A stretch of DNA of 64,000 nucleotides from Candidatus Borkfalkia ceftriaxoniphila (GCF_004134775.1 NZ_SDOZ01000005.1:1-64000), one strand, 5' to 3'. Numbered from the stretch's first letter, positions 16,821 to 25,185 are shown. Numbers and translations: made by a program. Notes: a model not told the origin generated them from the letters alone.

Positions 16821-17627
16821 ATGGTAAACGAGTTCGAAATCAAAAAAGAGATTTGCGACATTGGCAAGCGTATCTACAACCGCGGCATGGTTGCTGCAAA
16901 CGACGGTAATATTTCCGTTAAACTCAACGACCACGAATTTCTTTGCACCCCCACGGGCGTGAGCAAAGGTTTCATGACTCCCGAATACATCTGCAAAGTC
17001 GACGAAAACGGACAGGTCATTCAGGCGAATAAGGGATTCAAGCCTTCTTCCGAGATCAAAATGCATATGCGCGTTTACAAAGAGCGCCCCGACGTGCAAT
17101 CGGTCGTGCACGCGCATCCCATGTATGCGACCGCTTTCGCGATCGCGGGCATTCCTTTGACGCAGCCCATCATGCCCGAAGCCGTCATCGCTCTGGGATG
17201 CGTTCCCATCGCGGAATACGGCACGCCTTCCACCGAGGAGATCCCCAACGCGGTTTCCAAATACCTGCAGTATTTCGACGCCGTCCTCTTGGAGAATCAC
17301 GGCGCGCTCGCTTACTCCGACTCTCTTTTGAACGCTTATCATAAAATGGAATCCGTAGAATTCTACGCGCAGCTTCTTTTCCTTTCCAGACAACTCGGCG
17401 GCCCGAAGGAACTCTCCAAAGCGCAGGTCGAAAGACTGTATGAGATCCGCCGTCAGTTCGGCTTGAAGGGCAAGCACCCCGCCAACGTGTGCCTCAACGC
17501 GAAGGACGGCAAACCCAGTTGCCATTCGTGCGGCGGCTGTGCGAACACCGAAAAATCCTGTGCCGCTTCCGATGAGGACGTGGTTGCCGCGATCACCAAA
17601 AAGGTGATGAAGGAACTCGGCCTGTAA
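16821..17627 (+). CDS. fucA: Class II aldolase, L-fuculose-1-phosphate aldolase type, with C-terminal encapsulation peptide
   Basis: 268 aa. The class II aldolase core shows the phosphate-binding region SSEIK with catalytic E78, and zinc ligands H97, H99 (VVHAHP) and H160 (LLENHG). After residue about 215 a linker with CHSCGGC and a further Cys leads to an amphipathic helix EDVVAAITKKVMKELGL, the pattern of BMC encapsulation peptides. It would cleave L-fuculose-1-phosphate (or rhamnulose-1-phosphate) into DHAP and L-lactaldehyde. The fucose isomerase and mutarotase further right favour fucose. The Cys cluster is an unusual addition of unknown role. Confidence 0.88.
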   Translation: MVNEFEIKKEICDIGKRIYNRGMVAANDGNISVKLNDHEFLCTPTGVSKGFMTPEYICKVDENGQVIQANKGFKPSSEIKMHMRVYKERPDVQSVVHAHPMYATAFAIAGIPLTQPIMPEAVIALGCVPIAEYGTPSTEEIPNAVSKYLQYFDAVLLENHGALAYSDSLLNAYHKMESVEFYAQLLFLSRQLGGPKELSKAQVERLYEIRRQFGLKGKHPANVCLNAKDGKPSCHSCGGCANTEKSCAASDEDVVAAITKKVMKELGL

Positions 17628-17631
17628 GCGT

Positions 17632-18144
17632 ATGAATGAAAAAGAGATAGCCGCGGCGGTCGAAAAGATCGTCCGCTCGTCTCTTGCCGAACCGCAAAAA
17701 GAAGAGCACGTCTGCCGCTGCGGCAGTCACAAGATGACGCTGGAAAAGGCGAAAAAACTTGCCGAGGCCGTCCGTGAGCGCGCGCGCGAAATGGGCGTCA
17801 AGGCGGTCGTCGCCGTGGCGGACAAAGGCGGGAACCCCGTCCTCGTCGAGTCCATGGACGACGCGTATCTCGCCAGTTGGGATGTCGCTCTTCAAAAATC
17901 GTACACGGTCGTCGCTCTGAAAATGTCCACGCAAAAACTGGCGGCGCTTGCGGCGCCGGGCGGTTCTTTGTACGGCATACAGTTTACGAATCAGGGCAAA
18001 ATCGTCATTTTCGGGGGCGGAGAACCTCTGGAGATCGACGGTAAGATCGTCGGCGGTTTGGGCGTCAGCGGCGGATCCGCAGAACAGGACACCGCGCTCG
18101 CCGCATTCGGCAGAGATAAATTTAAGGAGATTTCGGAATGTTGA
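17632..18144 (+). CDS. HbpS/GlcG-like (PduO C-terminal type, DUF336) protein with N-terminal targeting helix
   Basis: 170 aa. Residues 1-20 (EKEIAAAVEKIVRSSL) form an amphipathic helix like BMC encapsulation peptides, followed by a short linker with CRCGSH. The rest is the HbpS/GlcG fold: MTLEKAKKLAEAVRERA, AVADKGGNPVLVESMD, KSYTVVAL, and a Gly-rich GGLGVSGGSAEQDTALA. This domain occurs as the C-terminal half of PduO and can bind haem or act as a cofactor or redox accessory. Here it stands alone without the adenosyltransferase half, as expected in a B12-independent locus. It overlaps the next gene by 7 bp. Confidence 0.8.
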   Translation: MNEKEIAAAVEKIVRSSLAEPQKEEHVCRCGSHKMTLEKAKKLAEAVRERAREMGVKAVVAVADKGGNPVLVESMDDAYLASWDVALQKSYTVVALKMSTQKLAALAAPGGSLYGIQFTNQGKIVIFGGGEPLEIDGKIVGGLGVSGGSAEQDTALAAFGRDKFKEISEC

Positions 18145-19523
18145 ACGAAAAAGCAGTTCAGGACATTGTGAAAGAAGTCGTAGCCAAGTTGAACCTCGGC
18201 GCGGAAGTCGAAACGGGAATGGGAATATTCACGGATATGAACGAAGCGATCGCGGCGGCAAAAAAGGCGCAGGCGATTTTGAAGAGAATGTCCATGGACC
18301 AAAGAGAAAAAATCATTTCCAACATTCGCAAAAAGACGCTGGAAAATGCTGAAACGCTCGCCCGTATGGGCGTAGAAGAAACCGGCATGGGAAATGTCGG
18401 ACATAAAATTCTCAAACACCGTCTCGTGGCGGAAAAAACACCCGGGACGGAAGATATTCAGACGGTGGCATGGTCGGGAGACAGGGGATTGACTCTCATC
18501 GAAATGGGGCCCTTCGGCGTGATCGGCGCGATCACTCCCTGCACCAACCCGAGCGAAACCATTTTGTGCAACAGTATCGGCATGATCGCGGGCGGCAACA
18601 CGGTCGTATTCAACCCGCACCCCGCCGCCATCAAGACCTCCAACTTCGCGGTACGCATGATCAACGAGGCGTCGCTTGAGGCGGGCGGTCCCGAAAATAT
18701 CGCCTGCTCTTTGGTGAAACCTACCTTGCAGAGCAGCGAGATCATGATGAAACATAAAGATATTCCCCTGATCGCCGCGACAGGCGGTCCCGGCGTTGTG
18801 ACCGCGGTGCTCTCATCGGGCAAGCGCGGCATCGGCGCGGGCGCGGGCAATCCTCCCGCACTCGTGGACGAAACGGCGGATATCCGCAAAGCGGCGGAAG
18901 ACATCGTCAACGGCTGTACGTTCGACAACAACCTTCCCTGCATCGCGGAAAAGGAAGTCGTCGCCGTAGATTCCGTCGTGGAAGAACTCATGCACTATAT
19001 GCTCACCGAGCAGGGCTGCTATCTCGCGAGCAAGGAAGAGCAGGATAAACTCGTCGCGACCGTTTTGACGCCCAAGGGGCTCAACCGTAAGTGCGTGGGA
19101 AGGAGCGCCAAGGCGCTGCTCGCCATGATCGGCGTGGACGTTCCCGACAGTATCCGCTGTATCATCTTTGAGGGAGAGAAAGAGCACCCGCTCATTTCCG
19201 AAGAGTTGATGATGCCCATTTTAGGCATCGTCCGCGCCAAGGATTTCGACGAAGCGGTCGAAAAAGCGGTATGGCTGGAACACGGCAACCGCCATTCGGC
19301 GCATATTCATTCCAAAAACGTAGATAATATCACGAAGTACGCGAAGGCGATCGATACGGCGATCCTCGTCAAAAACGGGCCTTCCTATTCCGCGATCGGG
19401 TTCGGCGGCGAAGGGTTCTGCACCTTTACGATCGCGAGCCGTACGGGCGAAGGCCTGACGTCTGCGGCTACGTTCACGAAGCGCCGCAGATGCGTCTTGT
19501 GCGACAGCCTATGTATCCGATAA
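18138..19523 (+). CDS. pduP: CoA-acylating propionaldehyde dehydrogenase (PduP/EutE family)
   Basis: 461 aa. An N-terminal amphipathic helix (NEKAVQDIVKEVVAKLNL) is the expected encapsulation peptide, followed by the aldehyde dehydrogenase fold. The catalytic cysteine is C268 in FDNNLPCIAEKE, and the NAD/CoA region includes GPFGVIGAITPCTNPSET. It oxidises propionaldehyde with NAD+ and CoA to propionyl-CoA inside the shell. A clear AAGGAG lies 8 nt before the ATG. The C-terminal end TFTKRRRCVLCDSL matches the usual family ending. Confidence 0.93.
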   Translation: MLNEKAVQDIVKEVVAKLNLGAEVETGMGIFTDMNEAIAAAKKAQAILKRMSMDQREKIISNIRKKTLENAETLARMGVEETGMGNVGHKILKHRLVAEKTPGTEDIQTVAWSGDRGLTLIEMGPFGVIGAITPCTNPSETILCNSIGMIAGGNTVVFNPHPAAIKTSNFAVRMINEASLEAGGPENIACSLVKPTLQSSEIMMKHKDIPLIAATGGPGVVTAVLSSGKRGIGAGAGNPPALVDETADIRKAAEDIVNGCTFDNNLPCIAEKEVVAVDSVVEELMHYMLTEQGCYLASKEEQDKLVATVLTPKGLNRKCVGRSAKALLAMIGVDVPDSIRCIIFEGEKEHPLISEELMMPILGIVRAKDFDEAVEKAVWLEHGNRHSAHIHSKNVDNITKYAKAIDTAILVKNGPSYSAIGFGGEGFCTFTIASRTGEGLTSAATFTKRRRCVLCDSLCIR

Positions 19524-19538
19524 TGTAAGGAGAGTAAA

Positions 19539-20753
19539 ATGGACGAAAAACAGTTGGCTGACATTGTCAGAAAAGTTCTGGAAGATATGACGGGCGGCGC
19601 GGCGAAATCCGCTCCCGCCGCAGCAAAGCCGAGCACGGCGTCCGCGGGTATTCCCAAGACAGCGCGCGTTGCCATGCTCGTCGAAAAAGAAAAATACGAG
19701 ATCAAAGAATATCCGCTTCCCGCCGTCGGCGACGACGATATCCTCGTAAAAGTGGAAGGGTGCGGCATCTGCGGGACGGACGCGCACGAATTCAAGCGCG
19801 ACCCGTTCAATCTCATTCCAGTCGTTCTCGGTCACGAGGGTACGGGCGAGATCGTCAAAATGGGCAAAAACGTCAAGAAGGACAGCGCGGGCAAAGATTT
19901 ACATATCGGCGACAAAGTCGTGTCCTGCATGATCTTCAAAGACAATCCCGATATTACCATGTTCGATCTGAATAAGCAAAACGTGGGCGGCGCGGACGTG
20001 TACGGACTGCTCCCCGACGACGATATTCATTTCAACGGCTGGTTTGCCGATTACATTCTGATCCGCGGCGGCAGCACGGTATTCAACGTGAGCGATCTGG
20101 ATCTGTATTCGAGAATCCTCATCGAGCCTTGCGCCGTTCTCATCCATGCGGTGGAACGCGCCAAGACGACGGGTATCCTGCGTTTCAACAGCCGCGTCGT
20201 CGTGCAGGGCTGCGGCCCGATCGGGCTGATCTGTATTGCGGTGCTGCGCACCATGGGCGTGGAGAATATCACCGCGGTGGACGGAGAACAGAAGCGCCTC
20301 GATTTCGCCAAAGAAATGGGCGCGAACAAATCCGTCAATTTCAAAGATCATAAGGGGATCGAAAACCTCGCGAAAGCGGTGGAAGAGAGTTTCGGCGGAC
20401 ATCCCGCGGATTTCGCTTTCCAATGCACGGGTTCGCCCGTCGCGCATTCCAATATCTATAAGTTCATCCGCAACGGCGGAGGCCTGTGCGAGTTGGGATT
20501 CTTCATCAACGGCGGCGACGCGACCATCAATCCCCATTTCGATATCTGCGCCAAAGAGATCACGACGGTCGGTTCCTGGGTCTATACCCTGCGCGACTAC
20601 GCGACCACTTTCGATTTCTTGAAACGCGCCAACGGCATCGGACTTCCGATGTCCAAACTGATCACGCATACGTACCCGCTCGAAGAGATCAACGAAGGGC
20701 ACAGAACAAACCTGAAAATGGAAGGTTTGAAGATCGCGATCATCAACAAATAA
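19539..20753 (+). CDS. Zinc-type (MDR family) alcohol dehydrogenase with N-terminal encapsulation peptide
   Basis: 404 aa. Residues 1-17 (MDEKQLADIVRKVLEDM) are an encapsulation-type helix joined by an Ala/Pro-rich linker to a medium-chain dehydrogenase. The catalytic zinc motifs are GCGICGTDAHEF and LGHEGTGEIV; the dinucleotide motif is VQGCGPIGL. The four-cysteine structural zinc lobe usual in this family is not present: the segment after VVSCMIF lacks CxxCxxC. It probably recycles NADH in the lumen by reducing propionaldehyde to propanol or lactaldehyde to propanediol. The locus also carries an iron-type alcohol dehydrogenase, so two enzymes may divide these tasks. Confidence 0.82.
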   Translation: MDEKQLADIVRKVLEDMTGGAAKSAPAAAKPSTASAGIPKTARVAMLVEKEKYEIKEYPLPAVGDDDILVKVEGCGICGTDAHEFKRDPFNLIPVVLGHEGTGEIVKMGKNVKKDSAGKDLHIGDKVVSCMIFKDNPDITMFDLNKQNVGGADVYGLLPDDDIHFNGWFADYILIRGGSTVFNVSDLDLYSRILIEPCAVLIHAVERAKTTGILRFNSRVVVQGCGPIGLICIAVLRTMGVENITAVDGEQKRLDFAKEMGANKSVNFKDHKGIENLAKAVEESFGGHPADFAFQCTGSPVAHSNIYKFIRNGGGLCELGFFINGGDATINPHFDICAKEITTVGSWVYTLRDYATTFDFLKRANGIGLPMSKLITHTYPLEEINEGHRTNLKMEGLKIAIINK

Positions 20754-20766
20754 GCAGGTGTGATTT

Positions 20767-21081
20767 ATGGCAAAAGCTGTCGGAATACTCGAAGTTTTCG
20801 GTTTGGTCGCGGGATTCGTCGCGGCGGACGCGGGCTGCAAAGCGGCTGACGTCGCGATCGAAAATTTCGATAAAAACAAACCCGGTAACGCGGACGCGCT
20901 TCCCGTGCCCCTCATCGTTTCCATCAAATTCCGTGGCGACGTTGCGGCGGTGGAAGCGGCGGTAGAGGCGGGAGCCGCTGCCGCGGAGCGCGTGTCGGGC
21001 GTAGTCAGCAGACATATTATTCCAAATCCCGAAGGGGATACCGAGAAGATGTTGAAGATCAACGCTCTCGATAAAAACTGA
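20767..21081 (+). CDS. BMC-H hexameric shell protein with extended loop
   Basis: 104 aa, a single BMC domain: AVGILEVFGLVAGFVAADAG at the start and RHIIPNPEGD near the end. It is about 12 residues longer than its neighbours because of a loop, FDKNKPGNADALPVPL, between the first helix and the next strand. BMC-H proteins tile the compartment facets and their pores pass small metabolites. First of four BMC-H genes in a row, 13 bp after the alcohol dehydrogenase gene. Confidence 0.9.
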   Translation: MAKAVGILEVFGLVAGFVAADAGCKAADVAIENFDKNKPGNADALPVPLIVSIKFRGDVAAVEAAVEAGAAAAERVSGVVSRHIIPNPEGDTEKMLKINALDKN

Positions 21082-21123
21082 AAATATTTATAAAATCAGA
21101 ATCATTTTAGGAGGATATACAAA

Positions 21124-21399
21124 ATGGCTAAGGAAGCATTGGGCATGATTGAAACCAGAGGCTTGACGGCGGCGATCGAAGCGGCGGATGCAATGGTAAA
21201 AGCAGCGGAGGTCACCTTGATCGGCACCGAGAAGATCGGCAGTGGATTGGTCAGCGTGATGGTCAGAGGCGACGTAGGCGCCGTCAATGCGGCCGTGCAG
21301 GCGGGCGCTGCGAACGCCGCGAAACTCGGCGAGTTGGTAGCGACCCACGTAATTCCCCGTCCCCATCAGGACGTAGAAAAGATCCTTCCCAAACTTTAA
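21124..21399 (+). CDS. pduA: BMC-H hexameric shell protein (PduA/PduJ type), copy 1
   Basis: 91 aa canonical [24 protein letters not shown], then [20 protein letters not shown] and [16 protein letters not shown]. It is nearly identical in protein and DNA to the gene at 21820, so one arose by recent duplication or the pair is kept alike by gene conversion. It is likely a major facet tile. AGGAGG precedes the ATG by 9 nt, suggesting high expression. Confidence 0.93.
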   Translation: MAKEALGMIETRGLTAAIEAADAMVKAAEVTLIGTEKIGSGLVSVMVRGDVGAVNAAVQAGAANAAKLGELVATHVIPRPHQDVEKILPKL

Positions 21400-21423
21400 T
21401 CATTGGCGAAGCCGGAGGATATC

Positions 21424-21747
21424 ATGGAAAGATCACTCGGATTCATCGAAATATCCGGCGTAACCGCGGCGATCGACGCTCTCGACATCATGTGCAAAAC
21501 GGCGGATGTCGAACTTGTGAGCTGGGAAAGAAAACTCGGCGGCAGATTGGTCACTCTCATCGTGAGAGGGAACGTATCCGCCGTGACCGAAGCGGTAGAA
21601 GCTGCTGCGGCGCACGCGATCAAAAAGCCCGTCGCAAAAGCGGTCATCGCAAATCCGCATTCGGAAACGGAACGCATCGTTAAACTTTCGGCTTCCCGTC
21701 TCGAAAAGAAAGCGGGAAAAGCGGAACCGATGAAACACGACACTTGA
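21424..21747 (+). CDS. BMC-H hexameric shell protein, divergent type (PduK-like length)
   Basis: 107 aa from the ATG at 21424, chosen for GGAGG 5 nt upstream; an earlier TTG at 21403 is less likely. It has a BMC domain (ERSLGFIEISGVTAAIDALD, then GGRLVTLIVRGNVSAVTEAV) followed by a basic tail of about 20 residues (ASRLEKKAGKAEPMKHD). The tail has no cysteine cluster, unlike PduK proteins that bind iron-sulfur centres. It lies between the two near-identical BMC-H genes. Confidence 0.85.
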   Translation: MERSLGFIEISGVTAAIDALDIMCKTADVELVSWERKLGGRLVTLIVRGNVSAVTEAVEAAAAHAIKKPVAKAVIANPHSETERIVKLSASRLEKKAGKAEPMKHDT

Positions 21748-21819
21748 TTTCATAGGTAATTCGGGCAGACAGCCCATTTACGAATAAATTTGTTTAAATC
21801 TCTGAAGGAGGAGAAAGAA

Positions 21820-22101
21820 ATGTCACTCGAAGCATTAGGTATGGTTGAAACGAGAGGTTTGGTAGCCGCAATCGAGGCTGCCGATGCTATGCTCAAAGCC
21901 GCGAACGTTACGCTGGTCGGCACCGAGAAGATCGGTAGCGGATTGGTCAGCGTGATGGTCAGGGGCGACGTCGGCGCCGTGAACGCTGCCGTGCAGGCAG
22001 GCGCTGCGAACGCGTCCAAACTCGGCGAGTTGGTAGCAACCCACGTAATTCCCCGTCCCCATTCCGACGTCGAGAAAATTCTTCCCCAGCTTAACAAATA
22101 A
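21820..22101 (+). CDS. pduJ: BMC-H hexameric shell protein (PduA/PduJ type), copy 2
   Basis: 93 aa from the ATG at 21820 (GGAGGAG about 8 nt upstream; an upstream TTG is rejected). [20 protein letters not shown] and [20 protein letters not shown] match copy 1 almost residue for residue, differing at a few positions such as ANVTLV for AEVTLI. A major shell tile by family. A 180-bp spacer with a strong hairpin follows before pduL. Confidence 0.93.
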   Translation: MSLEALGMVETRGLVAAIEAADAMLKAANVTLVGTEKIGSGLVSVMVRGDVGAVNAAVQAGAANASKLGELVATHVIPRPHSDVEKILPQLNK

Positions 22102-22139
22102 GTTACGGAAAATTCTCGGGTGTCAGCCTTGTAATTCAC

Positions 22140-22159
22140 GTCCCGCCGTACGGCGGGAC
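22140..22159 (+). other. Intercistronic RNA hairpin
   Basis: GTCCCGCCGTACGGCGGGAC is a perfect 20-bp palindrome in the gap between the last BMC-H gene and pduL. No T run follows, so mRNA stabilisation or processing is more likely than termination; it may help set the high shell-to-enzyme ratio. Confidence 0.6.
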
Positions 22160-22280
22160 GGATACATTGCTTTTTGAATGTAACTGTTCTGTCGGAAAGC
22201 GGCAGGATATGGCTTTTGTTGCCCTTTTTTTCGGGCAGCGGTTTGTTATTTGAGGAAAATTTACCGAAAGGGGCGTTATC

Positions 22281-22922
22281 GTGGAAGAAAAGACCATTGA
22301 GCTGATCACAAAACTTGCGTTGCAGGCATTGGAAGAACAGCAAAACCATACGAACGGTTTTATGGTACCCGTCGGGGTATCCGCAAGGCACGTGCATCTT
22401 ACCAAAGAACACGTGGAAGCGCTGTTCGGCGCGGGGCACACTTTACATAAGAAAAAAGATCTGATGGGCGGCCAGTTCGCCGCGGAAGAGTGCGTCACCA
22501 TCGTCGGGCTAAAACTTCGCGCCATTGAAAACGTGCGCGTACTCGGACCTTGCCGCAGTAAATCGCAGGTGGAGATATCCGCCACAGACGCTTTGAAACT
22601 GGGAGTGAAAGCGCCCATCCGCGAATCGGGAAATATCGCAGGCAGCGCACCTATCGCTTTGGTAGGCCCCAAGGGCGCTATTTACCTGAACGAGGGCTGC
22701 ATCATCGCGAAACGGCATATTCATATGTCCCCGAAAGACGCCGAAGCCGCAGGCGTCAAAGACGGCGACGTCGTATCCGTCAAGGCGGATAACGAGCGCG
22801 GCACCGTGTTCAACCACGTACAGATCCGCGTGCACGACAGTTTTACGCTGGAAATGCACATCGATACGGACGAGGCGAACGCGTCAAAAATCGTGACCGG
22901 CAGTACGGTCAGAATCATTTAA
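22281..22922 (+). CDS. pduL: Phosphate propanoyltransferase PduL
   Basis: 213 aa from a GTG start. N-terminal helix EEKTIELITKLALQALEEQ is a probable encapsulation peptide. The two beta-barrel repeats carry the zinc-binding histidine motifs VSARHVHLTKEHVEALFG and AKRHIHMSPKDAEAAGV. PduL converts propionyl-CoA and phosphate to propionyl phosphate, releasing CoA for PduP within the lumen. No propionate/acetate kinase gene is present in the window, so ATP formation would rely on a kinase elsewhere. It opens the second half of the shell operon. Confidence 0.94.
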   Translation: MEEKTIELITKLALQALEEQQNHTNGFMVPVGVSARHVHLTKEHVEALFGAGHTLHKKKDLMGGQFAAEECVTIVGLKLRAIENVRVLGPCRSKSQVEISATDALKLGVKAPIRESGNIAGSAPIALVGPKGAIYLNEGCIIAKRHIHMSPKDAEAAGVKDGDVVSVKADNERGTVFNHVQIRVHDSFTLEMHIDTDEANASKIVTGSTVRII

Positions 22923-22939
22923 CGGTCAGAGGTGTAAGA

Positions 22940-23203
22940 ATGATCATCGGAAAGGTCGTCGGAAGCGTGGTATCCACGCGTAAATGTGACAATTTAGTCG
23001 GTAATAAATTCATGATCGTAGAGCCTATTCCGAGTTTGAAAGTGGACAACAGGATTGTCGCGATCGATAAAATCGGCGCCGGGATCGGCGAATACGTTCT
23101 CGTCGCGCAAGGGAGCGCCGCCCGTGTGGGCTGCGGTATACCCGATGCGCCCGTCGACGCGGCTATCGTAGGCATTTTGGACGAAGGGCAGAATTTGGAG
23201 TAA
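22940..23203 (+). CDS. pduN: BMC-P pentameric vertex protein (EutN/PduN/CcmL family)
   Basis: 87 aa, the usual length. MIIGKVVGSVVSTRKCDNLV begins the beta-barrel; KFMIVEPI and the acidic motif VAIDKIGAGIGEYVLVAQGS are typical. Pentamers of this protein cap the twelve vertices of the polyhedral shell. It sits 17 bp after pduL and 6 bp before the pduS start. Confidence 0.94.
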   Translation: MIIGKVVGSVVSTRKCDNLVGNKFMIVEPIPSLKVDNRIVAIDKIGAGIGEYVLVAQGSAARVGCGIPDAPVDAAIVGILDEGQNLE

Positions 23204-23209
23204 TTACTT

Positions 23210-24547
23210 ATGGAGATAAAAGAGCTTGCGGACTTGCTGCAAAAAAACGGCGTAGTCGGTGCGGGCGGAGCGGGGTTTCCCACGTACGCCAAGCTGGATA
23301 AACGGGCGGAAACAATTCTGATGAATTGTGCGGAGTGCGAACCTCTGTTAAAACTGCACCGCCAATTACTGGAAAAACACGCAGATGAGATCGTTTCGGC
23401 GTTCCATCTCGTCATGGAAACGGTGGGCGCGAAAGAAGCGATCATCGGCATTAAAAAAGAATATAAGAAAACCATCGAAGCCTTGAAGGGCGTCATTCCC
23501 AACTATTCGGGCGTACGGCTCGGATTGTTGGACGAAGTGTACCCCGCGGGCGACGAGGTCGTTTTGATATACGAAGTCACGGGCAAAGTCGTTCGTCCCG
23601 GCGGACTTCCCATCGAGAGCGGCGTCATCGTGTTCAACGTAGAGACGCTGTACAATCTTTCCCGCGCAATGCATAAGAGCGAACCCGTCGTCGATAAACT
23701 CGTCAGCGTGGTGGCGGAAGTCAACCGCCCCGTGACGCTCCGTATGCCCCTCGGCGCGACCGTGGAGGACGCGGTGCGGTTGGCGGGCGGCGCGAAAATC
23801 AAAAATCCCGTCTATTTCGTGGGCGGTCCCATGATGGGCAACATCATGCCCGGGTCTACGCCCATTACCAAGACGACGAATGCGATCCTTGTGCTTCCCG
23901 AAAATCATTATCTTGTCGAGCGCAAGCGGGCGAAACCCGAGATCATGTTGAAAAGGGCAGCGGCAAGTTGCTGCCAGTGCAGTATGTGTACGGATCTTTG
24001 CCCCCGCCATATGCTCGGGCATCCCATTCAGCCGCATCTCTTTATGCGCGCGGCGACCTGCAAGGACGTGCAGGATCCTTCGATTTTCGTCGATACGTTC
24101 TTTTGTTGCTCGTGCGGGCTGTGTGAACTGTATTCCTGTTTCCAGGGACTTTCTCCCAGAACGCTGATGGCGGAATATAAGAACGGACTGCGCGCGGCAG
24201 GCGTCAAACCGCCCGTCGTACAGGCTGCGCCCGTTCCCAGGGAAAGGGAACTGAGAAAAGCGCCCATGAAGCGTCTGATGGCGCGGCTCGATCTCGTGAA
24301 ATACAACGTTCCCGCGCCGCTCGAAGATAAATGCGTGGGAGTGAAGAGCGTTAAAATTCCTCTGCGTCAGCACATCGGCGCGCCCGCCGTAGCGGCAGTG
24401 AAGGACGGGGACGTCGTCAAGCGCGGGCAGACGATCGCGGAACCTGCGAACGGGCTGAGCGTGGCGATCCACGCCTCGATCTGCGGCAGAGTGCGCGAAG
24501 CGAACGCGAACTACATAATTATTGACAGTACGGAGAATCAAGCATGA
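23210..24547 (+). CDS. pduS: PduS/RnfC-like iron-sulfur flavoprotein
   Basis: 445 aa. An RnfC/NuoF-like N-terminal domain opens with GVVGAGGAGFPTYAKL, with an NCAECEP motif soon after. Two [4Fe-4S] motifs follow: C254/C257/C260/C264 in CQCSMCTDLCP, and CCSCGLCELYSC about 40 residues on. A C-terminal barrel-sandwich part (IPLRQHIGAPAVAAVKDGDVV) completes it. In B12-type loci PduS is called a cobalamin reductase. This locus uses a glycyl-radical dehydratase, so a redox role, for example electron transfer with flavin or across the shell, is more likely. It overlaps pduT by 4 bp. Confidence 0.9.
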   Translation: MEIKELADLLQKNGVVGAGGAGFPTYAKLDKRAETILMNCAECEPLLKLHRQLLEKHADEIVSAFHLVMETVGAKEAIIGIKKEYKKTIEALKGVIPNYSGVRLGLLDEVYPAGDEVVLIYEVTGKVVRPGGLPIESGVIVFNVETLYNLSRAMHKSEPVVDKLVSVVAEVNRPVTLRMPLGATVEDAVRLAGGAKIKNPVYFVGGPMMGNIMPGSTPITKTTNAILVLPENHYLVERKRAKPEIMLKRAAASCCQCSMCTDLCPRHMLGHPIQPHLFMRAATCKDVQDPSIFVDTFFCCSCGLCELYSCFQGLSPRTLMAEYKNGLRAAGVKPPVVQAAPVPRERELRKAPMKRLMARLDLVKYNVPAPLEDKCVGVKSVKIPLRQHIGAPAVAAVKDGDVVKRGQTIAEPANGLSVAIHASICGRVREANANYIIIDSTENQA

Positions 24548-25092
24548 GTAAAGCAATCGGAATGGCGGAATTCAAGACGGTCTCCGCGGGTATCACCGCG
24601 GCGGACGCAATGGTAAAGACCGCCGACGTTGAAATCATTGAGGCGGAAACTGTCTGCCCCGGTAAATACATAGTCATTCTCACGGGCGAACTTTCCGCCG
24701 TGAACGCCTCCGTGGAAACGGCGAAGACCTTGCACGCGACGCATTTGATCGACAGTTTCGTGCTCGGCAATCCCGCCGAAGAGATCTTTCCCGCGATCTA
24801 CGGCGCTTCGCACGTGGAAGTCGTCAATTCTCTCGGCATCATCGAGACGTACGACGCGGCTGCGATCATCGTCGCTGCGGATGAAGCGGCTAAGACTGCG
24901 GACGTTTCTTTGATCGAGATCCGCCTTGCCCGCGGTATGTGCGGAAAAAGTTATCTCTTATTGACGGGCGAAGTCGCGGCAGTGGAAGCGGCGATTAAGC
25001 GCGCGCAGAAATCCGTGGAGCCTCGCGGCATGTTCCTCGACAGTTCGGTGATCGCGCGGCCCGATCAGAAACTGATCAGCCAGATCTTATAA
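24544..25092 (+). CDS. pduT: Tandem-domain BMC-T shell protein (PduT type)
   Basis: 182 aa with two BMC domains, one beginning KAIGMAEFKTVSAGITAADA and the second NSLGIIETYDAAAIIVAADE. PduT-type trimers bear an iron-sulfur cluster at the pore through a conserved cysteine, which may pass electrons to PduS. A cysteine is present in the second domain (RGMCGKSYLL) and one in the first (ETVCPGKYIV); I cannot tell which is at the pore. The coupling to pduS supports an electron-transfer pair. A stem-loop follows the stop. Confidence 0.9.
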   Translation: MSKAIGMAEFKTVSAGITAADAMVKTADVEIIEAETVCPGKYIVILTGELSAVNASVETAKTLHATHLIDSFVLGNPAEEIFPAIYGASHVEVVNSLGIIETYDAAAIIVAADEAAKTADVSLIEIRLARGMCGKSYLLLTGEVAAVEAAIKRAQKSVEPRGMFLDSSVIARPDQKLISQIL

Positions 25093-25100
25093 ATTGCTTT

Positions 25101-25137
25101 GCAAATTCGGTGAACGTTTCCCGAATTTGCGGTTTTT
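25101..25137 (+). terminator. Partial terminator after pduT
   Basis: GCAAATTCGG and CCGAATTTGC form a perfect 10-bp stem followed by GGTTTTT. The short T run suggests incomplete termination, lowering expression of the regulator and downstream genes relative to the shell genes. Confidence 0.65.
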
Positions 25138-25185
25138 AAAAGACATACGCCGCGTTTGTGTGCGGCGGTAAGGGGAGGGGTGTGC

